Shown one piece after another: positions 1-6,491 of a DNA stretch of 12,118 nucleotides. The number at the start of each line of letters is the position of its first letter. Position 1 is the stretch's first letter. A model generated the notes under the pieces. The model had not been told where the DNA came from. It made no database searches and saw only the letters and a list, made by a program, of their open reading frames with translations. Both the position numbers and the translations under genes were made by a program. Source of the stretch: Eubacterium sp. (GTDB lineage: Bacteria; Bacillota_A; Clostridia; Lachnospirales; Lachnospiraceae); contig JAFVEX010000047.1 in assembly GCA_017475785.1 (NCBI GenBank), forward strand, positions 1 to 12,118, in the 5' to 3' direction.

Positions 1-1053
1 AGTCGGATAAGACAGCGTCCCCGCATCCAGGCCGTCGCGCTTCGCGATCAGCTGCGCGCAGTACGCGTGATAGACGTTTCCGAACGCCTCATAAAAGCCT
101 TCCGGATGGCCTGCCGGCAGCCTGCAGAGCTCGCGGCACGCCTCGTAGTTGTACGTGCGGTTCGCCGTGATGGTCCGCACCGGCTCATTCAGCGGCGCGT
201 AGATCAGCTCCATCGGACTGGTGTGCCGCCATTCCAGAGAACCCTTTTCTCCGTAGACACGGATTTTGACGGCACAGTCGCTTCCGGTCGCGATCTGGGA
301 CGCCCACATCATGCCCGGCACGCCGCCAGTCAGCTTCAGCAGCACCTGAATGTCATGATCCAGCGGAGATCCCTTGTAGTGCGTGAAGCGGGCAAGCACT
401 TCCTCCGGGTGCAGCCCCGTCATGCGCGAAATCAGTGCCTCCAGATGTGTTCCGATATCGGAGCAGCAAGCCGTCGAGCCGGCGCGCTCCGGATCCAGAC
501 GCCACATCGCCTGGTCACTGCTCTCCGTCTCCCGGGCGACGATCACCCAGTCCTGCGGGTACTCTGCCACTACATTCAGGATCCCTCCGAGCTCTCCAGC
601 CTCAATCATCTCGCGCCCCTGGCGGATCGCCGCGTAGGACGCGTACGTGTAGGTCACGCCGAAGGCCAGACCCTTTTCATCCGCAATCTGCTTCAGAATC
701 CGCCCTTCCTCCGAGGTCAGGCTGATCGGCTTGTCGCAGACCACATTGATTCCATGCTCCATGAAGCACTTCGCGATCGCAAAGTGCGTGTCCGTCGGCG
801 TCACAATCGTGACAAAATCGATTCCGTCCGGGCGTGCAGACTCTTTTTCCGCCATTTCTTCATAATTCTGATAAACCCGCTCCGGATCATCCACGTCCCA
901 TGCCGCTGCTGTCTCCAGATTTTTCTCCGGATTCCGCGTAAAGCAGCCTGCCACGAGCCGCGCGAGATTGTCCATCTGTGCCGCGCGCCGGTGAACATTT
1001 CCGATAAACGCGCCATTTCCGCCGCCAACCATACCAAATTTCAGCTTCTGCAT
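1..1053 (-). CDS. Gfo/Idh/MocA-family NAD(P)-dependent oxidoreductase (C-terminus cut by window edge)
   Basis: The open frame runs from ATG at 1053 to the left edge without a stop: 351 codons. The family's members are usually about 350-390 residues, so probably only a few dozen residues are missing. The N-terminus has a Rossmann nucleotide loop (GMVGGGNGAFIG, residues 7-18). The lysine motif is VVCDKP (K108), a variant of the family's EKP. YPQDW and SDIGTH follow in the middle, the latter holding the Asp/His pair usual in the substrate pocket. A good ribosome site (AGAGGAAG) sits about 6 nt before the start. Members oxidise or reduce sugars, inositols and related polyols in the cytoplasm. The substrate cannot be read from sequence. 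Its place after a sugar-type ABC cluster suggests it acts on the imported compound, but the 188-nt gap and its own promoter mean it can be expressed separately. Confidence 0.9.
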   Translation of the reverse strand, partial: MQKLKFGMVGGGNGAFIGNVHRRAAQMDNLARLVAGCFTRNPEKNLETAAAWDVDDPERVYQNYEEMAEKESARPDGIDFVTIVTPTDTHFAIAKCFMEHGINVVCDKPISLTSEEGRILKQIADEKGLAFGVTYTYASYAAIRQGREMIEAGELGGILNVVAEYPQDWVIVARETESSDQAMWRLDPERAGSTACCSDIGTHLEALISRMTGLHPEEVLARFTHYKGSPLDHDIQVLLKLTGGVPGMMWASQIATGSDCAVKIRVYGEKGSLEWRHTSPMELIYAPLNEPVRTITANRTYNYEACRELCRLPAGHPEGFYEAFGNVYHAYCAQLIAKRDGLDAGTLSYPT

Positions 1054-1077
1054 ACTAACTTCCTCTTTAATCATCGT

Positions 1078-1116
1078 AATTAAACATTGCTAAACAAACT
1101 ATAACATTGTTTAATT
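1078..1116. promoter_or_regulatory. Inverted repeat overlapping the oxidoreductase promoter (candidate operator)
   Basis: Arms AATTAAACATTG (1078-1089) and CATTGTTTAATT (1105-1116) are inverted copies matching at 11 of 12 positions, with a 15-nt centre. The centre contains the -10 box (1098-1103) and the right arm lies in the -35/-10 spacer. This is the usual place for a repressor site. AACATTG also occurs as a direct repeat at 1083 and 1103, 20 bp or two helical turns apart, so an AraC-type reading is possible too. The cognate regulator is unknown. Confidence 0.5.
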
Positions 1117-1126
1117 GTGTTTTCAA
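1098..1126 (-). promoter_or_regulatory. Sigma-A-type promoter for the oxidoreductase gene
   Basis: On the minus strand a TTGAAA -35 box (1121-1126) is followed, after exactly 17 bases, by a TATAGT -10 box (1098-1103). Both match consensus in five of six positions. Transcription would begin near 1091, leaving a leader of about 38 nt before the ATG at 1053. The surrounding DNA is AT-rich, unlike the genes beside it. I see no strong intrinsic terminator after the pseudoATPase stop at 1242, so read-through from upstream is also possible. Confidence 0.75.
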
Positions 1127-1241
1127 CTTTCAGATACATTTGGCCAAAAAATACTCCCAAAAATTACTGGCATATCTGACAAGTATTTCCAAAAACGACT
1201 CTGAAGAATTTTCCTAAGAAAGTACAACCCCGCCATACGCC

Positions 1242-2675
1242 TCAGTCCAGATAGCGGAGTCGCCGCAAAAACTCCTTATTATCTGTAGCCTCGCAGATTG
1301 CGTCAATTCCGGATGATACGATCCACACTGCCATGCCTCTTCGCGCGCACAACACCAGCAGTCGTGTAATCAACTCGTGGTGAACAGCTTCCTGGCCCGC
1401 AAATGGAAACAGGCAGATCAGCAGCTTTGGATTCACAAAATACCACCTGTAGTAGGTCAGCATCAGCCTCTTGTGCATCGGCCATTCGCTGACAGGCTTT
1501 CGCAGTTCCTCCCGCGAAAACCAACCAGAGACCTCCTGCATAATATTTTCGCTGATAGCTTTCCGGAAGATGCGCTTGCCCGCCTTTGGAACCAGATAGG
1601 TGCTCAGATTTTCCAGCGCAGTCATGTTGTCAAACAGCAGACCTCCTCTACGGTCAGGCAGCTGTACCTGCAGACCGATCTCAGTACCGAGCAGTCCAGG
1701 AACCTCTGCGCTCTCATAATAAACATCCCCCAGGCCGAATTCACCTGCAATCCACCCCTCTTTTTCCAGAAAACACGAGCGGATGCGGGATCCGGTTCGG
1801 TAATTCTCATCCTTTGTGAAGCCGATTTCTCCGCTGCAGAGTTCAAATGACATCGGCTGCAGTCCTTCAAACACAAGATTTGAAACCGAGAGAACCCGCT
1901 TCCCGCTCTCCTCCCGGTGTACATCTCCCTTCAGTTCTGTTCCCCCTGCGCTCTCCCAGCCAAGTATCTCATACAGTTTTCTTCCATACTCTTCCGGATG
2001 CAGCCGGAAGCAGAGCGCTCTGTCCCGTATAATGTCAATCCGGGAAGCATACCGGAACATGAACTTTTCGTCCAAATCCAGAAGAATCACCGCGGTTCCC
2101 TGTTCCAGAAGGATCTGCACGCACTCCATGAACACATGCAGGTCTTTCTGACGAAGTATTTCGGTGACTCTGTCCAGTATGACAATCTCGGCTTCGACAA
2201 CCCAGGCCTTGTAAACGGCAAGCCGATAGTACTCCAGCATAGAGAGGCTGCTGAGCTTATCCTGCGGCTGCACGCCAATTCCCATCCTTTTTCTCAGCGT
2301 CCGCGCCTCTTCTGCGCTGTCTCTCCTGCTCGCCTCCTTCAGCTCTTCAGATGTATGTGTTTTGCCCAGCGCAAAAATAAAATCCCATACTGTCAGTTCC
2401 TTTGATAAAAACTGATTCCTGTCGATCAGCATGCAGTTCCTGCCGATCCACTCGTGAAAGCGCTGCGCGCGGACGCGGGTCCCACACACAAATGCTTTTC
2501 CTTGTTTCAGCAGGGATGTTCCATCAAAAATGCCGTGGCAGGCACTTCCGGATGTGACATGGTCGTCCGCAAACAAGCCAATGCATTCACCCCTGCTGAC
2601 AGAGAGATCGATCTGGTATTCATGCCCGTCCCATTGAAAGACGCCATATTCAATCCGAATCAGTTCTTCGATCAT
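1242..2675 (-). CDS. Degenerate RbsA-like double ABC ATPase (pseudoATPase), probable regulatory partner of the histidine kinase
   Basis: 477 residues, close to the ~500 of sugar-ABC ATPases such as the intact one at 7460-8953, with the same two-half layout. Every catalytic motif is lost. The half-1 Walker A slot reads ADDHVTSGS (36-44), with no P-loop lysine. The signature slot has LSSLSM instead of LSGGQ (about 141-146). Walker B is VILDRVTE (D168 kept, catalytic Glu now R169). The H-loop histidine is replaced (LLDLDEK, about 198-204). In half 2 the glycine loop is gone, the PDRRGGLLFDNMTALENL stretch still aligns with the intact protein's EDRKVTGLNLSGTVNDNI, and the LSGGNQQ and ILDEP slots read EWPMHKR and ICLFPFAG. 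The frame is uninterrupted, so this is a conserved non-catalytic relative rather than a broken gene. Its ATG overlaps the kinase stop (ATGA), implying translational coupling. I infer a sensing or scaffolding role; the function is unproven. Confidence 0.8.
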   Translation of the reverse strand: MIEELIRIEYGVFQWDGHEYQIDLSVSRGECIGLFADDHVTSGSACHGIFDGTSLLKQGKAFVCGTRVRAQRFHEWIGRNCMLIDRNQFLSKELTVWDFIFALGKTHTSEELKEASRRDSAEEARTLRKRMGIGVQPQDKLSSLSMLEYYRLAVYKAWVVEAEIVILDRVTEILRQKDLHVFMECVQILLEQGTAVILLDLDEKFMFRYASRIDIIRDRALCFRLHPEEYGRKLYEILGWESAGGTELKGDVHREESGKRVLSVSNLVFEGLQPMSFELCSGEIGFTKDENYRTGSRIRSCFLEKEGWIAGEFGLGDVYYESAEVPGLLGTEIGLQVQLPDRRGGLLFDNMTALENLSTYLVPKAGKRIFRKAISENIMQEVSGWFSREELRKPVSEWPMHKRLMLTYYRWYFVNPKLLICLFPFAGQEAVHHELITRLLVLCARRGMAVWIVSSGIDAICEATDNKEFLRRLRYLD

Positions 2676-3538
2676 GCCTTCTCTGCTCCCTCATTGGCGA
2701 TAGTAAGCGGCATCGTCAGGACGCATTCCGTTCCGCTTCCCTCAACGCTGAAGATCCGCAGCCCGTAATCTTCTCCAAACATCAGCTGAACCCTGCTGTT
2801 TACATTGCGCAGCGCGATGCTGCCTCCCCTTTTTTTCCCGGGCGACATGCCGGGTCCCCATGTCTCCTGTTCTTCCCGCACACAGACCCCGGAAAATGTC
2901 TCATTCAGAAATCTGACCTGCTCTTTGGAAATACCGATTCCGTCGTCCTGCACGCGGAGAAACAGTGTCTTGTCGCTGCTGTCAATACAAATGCGCACGG
3001 TACCCTCGCCGATTTTCCCCTCCAGCCCATGAACAATCGCGTTTTCCACCAGAGGCTGAAGAATCAGCTTCGGCATCTGCGCTTCCAGAAGCCGTTCCTC
3101 CTCAATTGTCACCTCCAGACGGAGTTTCTCGCCAAACCTGCACTTCTGCACGGTAAAATAGTTTTCCACGTTATCCAGCTCATCCGAAAAACTCACAAAT
3201 TCCCGGACATTGGAAATCGTATACCGGTAGAAAGTGGCAAGCGCCTCTGTCGTCTCCGCGATCTCTTCACAGTCCGCAAGAATCGCGTCTGCCCGGATCG
3301 CCTCCAAAGTATTATACAGGAAATGGGGATTGATCTGATTCTGAAGCGCCAGATATTCTGCCTGTTTCTGCTGTAATCTGGAGAGCTCTCTGGATGATCG
3401 GCTGCTTTCCATCCCCTCGATCAGCTCACACAGAAGATGGTCCCGTCCCCAGTCATTTTCCAGAAACCGGGTAAGATTGTGATCTCTCTGATACTGCCGC
3501 AGTGCCCGGTACAGCTTCCATTGTGTCATCAGCCACAT
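2672..3538 (-). CDS. LytS/YesM-class (His_kinase family) sensor histidine kinase, cytosolic, no sensor domain
   Basis: 288 residues from the chosen ATG at 3538. The phosphoacceptor motif QINPHFLYN holds H72. The ATP-binding part has the N-box QPLVENAIVHG (N166), the G-box DDGIGI (198-203), and a final stretch (GSIALRNVNSRVQLMFG) typical of the family. The first ~65 residues are charged and helical, probably a short coiled coil leading into the H-box. There is no signal peptide or membrane segment, although YesM-type kinases usually carry two membrane helices around an extracellular domain. The frame stays open upstream to 3697, but that start would overlap the regulator gene by over 100 bp. 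The ATG at 3538 has an AAGGAG site at 6 nt. It probably phosphorylates the regulator encoded just upstream. Its input must come from a partner protein, and the coupled pseudoATPase is the obvious candidate (inference). Confidence 0.88.
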   Translation of the reverse strand: MWLMTQWKLYRALRQYQRDHNLTRFLENDWGRDHLLCELIEGMESSRSSRELSRLQQKQAEYLALQNQINPHFLYNTLEAIRADAILADCEEIAETTEALATFYRYTISNVREFVSFSDELDNVENYFTVQKCRFGEKLRLEVTIEEERLLEAQMPKLILQPLVENAIVHGLEGKIGEGTVRICIDSSDKTLFLRVQDDGIGISKEQVRFLNETFSGVCVREEQETWGPGMSPGKKRGGSIALRNVNSRVQLMFGEDYGLRIFSVEGSGTECVLTMPLTIANEGAEKA

Positions 3539-3544
3539 GTCAAA

Positions 3545-3550
3545 CTCCTT
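3545..3550 (-). promoter_or_regulatory. Ribosome binding site that sets the histidine kinase start
   Basis: AAGGAG lies exactly 6 nt before the ATG at 3538, in the 55-nt gap after the response-regulator stop (3594). It favours this start over the earlier in-frame ATG at 3697, which lies inside the regulator gene. Confidence 0.75.
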
Positions 3551-3593
3551 CACTTCGTGACAATATGCCAGCTGAAATCTCTCCGCATTGCAA

Positions 3594-5177
3594 TCACCGG
3601 TACAGCTTCCGGTAATCTGAGGGACTGATTCCCGCAGATCGCTTGAAAAGTCTCGAGAAATATTTGATATCGCGGTATCCGACCCGCTCGCATACATCCT
3701 GCACAGACAGCTCTTCCGCGCAAAGAAGTTCCTTTGCCTTTGCGACTCTCAGCTCAGTAAGATAATCCGTGAAATTTTTCCCGGTTTCCTTTTTGAACAG
3801 GCTGGACAGATAGGTGGTGTTAAATCCGACATAGCTGCTGACATCCTCGAGCCGCAGTTCTTCCTGAAAATGCTCCTGCATGTATTTCTTCGCCAGCATG
3901 ATCGGACGGCTTTCCTGCAGTGCTTTCTCTTCTTCCAGCTGTTGAATTTTCTGAACCAGCATCTGTTCTAGAAGCTGCCGGATATCCTGCAGGCAGGAGC
4001 AGTACCAAAGCAGCTCTCTTAGCTTCTCAACAAATCTCTGCCCTGAGTCCCCGCTCTGTTCCATGCCGCTCAGACACGCGCGCAGCACATCCTCAAACCA
4101 GTCCTCAACCATCTGACCGTTCAGACGATCGGCATGCAGCAAATCCTGATAACTCTCCTCCAGTTCCTGCGCGATTTTTTCTCTGCTCAGAAACTCTGCC
4201 GCCTCCTGAAACCGCTTTTTCTGGCTGGCTTCCATCTGATATCGCGTATGATAATCCGGCTGCTCCACCCCGGCGTCCCGCCACATCTGCTCGTGGCATA
4301 TCCGGTCTTTACAGAGCCAGATTGCCTCTCTGACCGATTCCGTCAATTCCTCCGCGCAGGGTTTTCTGCTGCCAATTACAACAGTTGCCCGTATATTCCA
4401 GAACAGATCCCTCTGTTTCTCGATTTCTTTCCGGATTCTGGTAAAACACTGCTTTACTTCGACCGGATTGTACGCTTTGCTGTTAATGACAGCCGCGACC
4501 CCCTCCGGAAACATGCTGACCGCAAATTCCTCGGAAATAGCAGGGAGCTCCCGCCGCACGATTTCCAGCGTATGCTGCATGACAATCCGATATCCTTCTG
4601 GCTGTTTCCAGCCTTCTGCTATACCTGGCTTGATCAGCGCAGCATAATACACACCTTCCACGAAGCGGAATCCGTACTCATCATTCAACTGACTGCGCGT
4701 CAGACGAATCTCCTCGTGATTCGCGTTTCCCCGGAGCTGCGTCAGCATCATCTCCTGTCTCTTTTCTACATCCTTTTTCTGCCGGTACTCTTTCTGCGTG
4801 TCTTCCTCTATCTTTTCACGAATCCGCAGCAAAATATTGTTCAGTTCATCCTTTTTCAAGGGTTTCAGCAGATAATCCTCCACCCCGTACTTCAGTGCGG
4901 ACTGCGCGTATTCAAATTCCCTGTAGCCACTGATGATGATCACATGCAGACCGGGGTTTTTCTCTTTCGCCCGACGAATCAGTTCAATTCCGTCCGCTCC
5001 CGGCATACGGATATCTGTCACGAGAAGATCCGCATCTGCTTCTTCGACCAGTTCAAGCGCCCGGATTCCATCATTGGCAATTCCAACAATTTCAAAGCCA
5101 AGCTGCTCCCAGTCGATCAGCCTCTGCAGCAGGAACACGACCTTCTTCTCATCATCTGCCAGTATAGCTTTTATCAT
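3594..5177 (-). CDS. YesN-like response regulator with AraC-type DNA-binding domain
   Basis: 527 residues, the usual length for YesN-type regulators. An N-terminal receiver domain (about 1-120) has the acidic pair D8/D9, the phosphoacceptor D55 in VTDIRMPG, S83 in IIISGYREF and K105 in LLKPL, so all switch residues are present. The middle (about 120-420) is poorly conserved and has a long charged helix near 110-150. The C-terminal ~100 residues form two AraC helix-turn-helix units, ending in SVQDVCERVGYRDIKYFSRLFKR. The ATG follows GGGAG at 6 nt. The cognate kinase is encoded 55 nt downstream. Such regulators usually activate neighbouring carbohydrate transport genes from tandem sites next to the -35 box. 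The paired 65-bp elements at 9030-9094 and 10375-10439 are placed to be its targets (inference). Confidence 0.92.
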   Translation of the reverse strand: MIKAILADDEKKVVFLLQRLIDWEQLGFEIVGIANDGIRALELVEEADADLLVTDIRMPGADGIELIRRAKEKNPGLHVIIISGYREFEYAQSALKYGVEDYLLKPLKKDELNNILLRIREKIEEDTQKEYRQKKDVEKRQEMMLTQLRGNANHEEIRLTRSQLNDEYGFRFVEGVYYAALIKPGIAEGWKQPEGYRIVMQHTLEIVRRELPAISEEFAVSMFPEGVAAVINSKAYNPVEVKQCFTRIRKEIEKQRDLFWNIRATVVIGSRKPCAEELTESVREAIWLCKDRICHEQMWRDAGVEQPDYHTRYQMEASQKKRFQEAAEFLSREKIAQELEESYQDLLHADRLNGQMVEDWFEDVLRACLSGMEQSGDSGQRFVEKLRELLWYCSCLQDIRQLLEQMLVQKIQQLEEEKALQESRPIMLAKKYMQEHFQEELRLEDVSSYVGFNTTYLSSLFKKETGKNFTDYLTELRVAKAKELLCAEELSVQDVCERVGYRDIKYFSRLFKRSAGISPSDYRKLYR

Positions 5178-5210
5178 AATAAACTCCCTATCGTTTCTGT
5201 CCCAACAGCG

Positions 5211-5240
5211 AAGAGGGAAAACGTATACGTTCTCCCCCTT
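5211..5240. promoter_or_regulatory. 30-bp near-perfect palindrome upstream of the response regulator
   Basis: A perfect 12-bp core AACGTATACGTT (5220-5231) is flanked by GGGA/TCCC and AAG/CTT arms, leaving only two mismatched pairs over 5211-5240. No T-run follows on the minus strand, so it is not an intrinsic terminator. It could be a dimeric repressor site or an mRNA hairpin in the leader of the regulator gene, 33 bp before its ATG. It lies in the 111-nt gap between SBP1 and the regulator. Confidence 0.55.
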
Positions 5241-5269
5241 CTCTCAGTCGTTTAATACGAGCTTATACG
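5225..5269. repeat. Three phased ATACG direct repeats upstream of the response regulator
   Basis: ATACG occurs on the plus strand at 5225-5229, 5255-5259 and 5265-5269, in the contexts gtATACGt, taATACGa and ttATACGc. The offsets are 30 and 10 bp, whole numbers of helical turns. The first copy is inside the palindrome at 5211-5240. The phasing suggests protein binding, possibly autoregulation, but five-base repeats can arise by chance. Confidence 0.3.
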
Positions 5270-5276
5270 CTTTTAT

Positions 5277-5305
5277 ATGATACCAGTTTTACTGGAAATC
5301 GGCAA
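5277..5305 (-). promoter_or_regulatory. Possible weak promoter for the regulator-kinase-pseudoATPase block
   Basis: TTGCCG (5300-5305, within the last codons of SBP1) and TATCAT (5277-5282) are 17 bases apart on the minus strand. The -10 box matches five of six consensus bases, the -35 box four. The short inverted repeat CCAGT-AAA-ACTGG, spanning the SBP1 stop, fills the spacer. A start near 5270 would place the palindrome and the ATACG repeats in the leader. The evidence is modest. Confidence 0.3.
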
Positions 5306-6383
5306 GGTTGTCGATTGTGATCCAGTCGCTCGGCACATATATCGTTGTCTCATCCAGAGTGCCGCCCTCGAGCAGTGTGACCGCCGCTTCGAGTCCGAGC
5401 TCAACCATCTCTCCGCCACTCTGGGAGACTGTGCCTGTCATGCGGCCGTCGCTGATTGCCTCATAGCTGTCCGGGTTTCCGCCGACACCGGCGATGATAA
5501 TGCCGCTGTCAGAACCAGCTGCGTTTCCGGCGCCAAGTGCCATTCCATCGTCTTCGCAGACGATCGCGTCAAACTCATATCCGGAAAGCCAGCTCTCGAC
5601 TGTCGCCTGAGCCTTTTCTGTATCCCACTCACAGTCAGTAGGCTCGACCACCTGCTGAATGTCCGGGTAGTTGACAAGAATATTCTCATAGCCCTCAAGT
5701 CTCGCAAGACCACCGGAGTCTCCGGAAGGTCCGGTAAGAATGGCGATATTTCCCTTTCCGCCAAGCAGATCCGCCACCTGCTGCATTTCTACTTCTCCCG
5801 CTGTCACATTATCTCCGAGCGCGATTGCAGAGATGCCATTCTCTTCCCAGTCTGTTATGGAAGATATCACATTGATCATAACTACGCCATTATCAGCCGC
5901 AGCCTTTGCCGCGTCCTTCAGGCCGTCCGGATCAACCGGCTCGAAAAGGATTGCGTCATACTTCTCGGACACACACTGCTCAATCTGGCTGATCTGTGTC
6001 GCCGCGTCATGCTCGGAGCTGAGAATGGTAAGATCAATCCCCATCTCGTCTGCCTTGGCTTCTGCAGCCTCAGTCACAAGAACCTGGAAGGAGTTAGAAT
6101 TGTGCTGCTTGATCAGAGCGATTTTCCACGGACCTTCCGATGCCGCGGACGCTTCCGCCTCATCTGCCGCAGCCTCGGATACCGCATCTGCCGCGGAGCT
6201 TGCTGTTTCCACCTCGGAACTGGTTTCCTCTGCTTCTGAGACGGCTGCCTCTGTCGCAGAACTTGCCGCAGATGCCGCGGAGCTTGCTGCAGAGCTGCTG
6301 CCGGATGAGCCTCCACATGCAGCAAGGGAACCCATTGCCAGTGCTGCGACCCCAATCAGAGCCATAGACTTTTTCATTTTCAT
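5289..6383 (-). CDS. Sugar ABC transporter substrate-binding lipoprotein (SBP1, RbsB-type periplasmic-binding-protein-4 fold)
   Basis: 364 residues. It has a lipoprotein signal peptide with lipobox LAAC (C23), then a ~60-residue Ser/Ala/Glu linker (24-84) that tethers it to the membrane. The binding domain (85-364) starts WKIALIKQHNSNSF and has the family features SEHDAATQISQIEQC, ILFEPVDPD, GNIAILTGPSG and CEDDGMALGAG. It captures a small ligand, probably sugar-like, outside the cell and hands it to the RbsC-type permease encoded upstream. It is strongly similar to SBP2 (9298-10329) over the whole binding domain, by eye well over half identical. The canonical Asn in the C.ND motif is Asp here (CEDD), while SBP2 keeps Asn (CEND). 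An AAGGAGG site lies 6 nt before the ATG. The gene follows the permease by 108 nt containing a stable hairpin. Confidence 0.92.
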   Translation of the reverse strand: MKMKKSMALIGVAALAMGSLAACGGSSGSSSAASSAASAASSATEAAVSEAEETSSEVETASSAADAVSEAAADEAEASAASEGPWKIALIKQHNSNSFQVLVTEAAEAKADEMGIDLTILSSEHDAATQISQIEQCVSEKYDAILFEPVDPDGLKDAAKAAADNGVVMINVISSITDWEENGISAIALGDNVTAGEVEMQQVADLLGGKGNIAILTGPSGDSGGLARLEGYENILVNYPDIQQVVEPTDCEWDTEKAQATVESWLSGYEFDAIVCEDDGMALGAGNAAGSDSGIIIAGVGGNPDSYEAISDGRMTGTVSQSGGEMVELGLEAAVTLLEGGTLDETTIYVPSDWITIDNLADFQ

Positions 6384-6401
6384 ATGCTTCCTCCTTGTAA
6401 A

Positions 6402-6457
6402 ACAGTGAAACTGTGAGTATTCAGGAACTGAAGCAGGACAACCTGAACAGTTCCCTG
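6402..6457 (-). promoter_or_regulatory. Intercistronic RNA hairpins between permease and SBP1
   Basis: The larger hairpin spans 6422-6457. Its outer arms CAGGGAACTG and CAGTTCCTG pair with one bulged base, and an inner CAGG-TTGT-CCTG stem closes with a 4-nt loop. A smaller one, ACAGT-TTC-ACTGT (6402-6414), ends only 4 nt before the AAGGAGG site of SBP1. Neither has a proper U-run. This placement fits protection of the 5' end of a processed SBP1 mRNA, a usual way to make a binding protein in excess of its permease, or control of SBP1 translation. The function is inferred. Confidence 0.5.
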
Positions 6458-6491
6458 CGCAGATCGTATGATCCGCTGTATGTGAAGGAAA

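Noticed and set aside
67..1083. Long plus-strand open frame (338 codons) across the oxidoreductase
   Set aside because: It is antisense to a clearly recognised gene, its product is rich in Arg/His with no family features, and no ribosome site supports it.
1117..1241. Terminator after the pseudoATPase gene
   Set aside because: Only weak short stems are visible and none is followed directly by a T-run.
1242..2675. PseudoATPase as a decaying pseudogene
   Set aside because: The frame is intact over 477 codons, the length matches the family, and it is translationally coupled to the kinase. Motif loss is complete but there is no frameshift or internal stop.
2672..3697. 341-codon version of the histidine kinase starting at 3697
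   Set aside because: The extra 53 residues overlap the 3' end of the regulator gene and have no domain character; the ATG at 3538 has a well-placed AAGGAG.
4134..5255. Plus-strand open frame (373 codons) opposite the response regulator
   Set aside because: Antisense shadow of the YesN-like gene, with no recognisable domain.
5277..6239. Plus-strand open frame (320 codons) opposite SBP1
   Set aside because: Antisense shadow; the minus-strand lipoprotein has a signal peptide, lipobox and family motifs.
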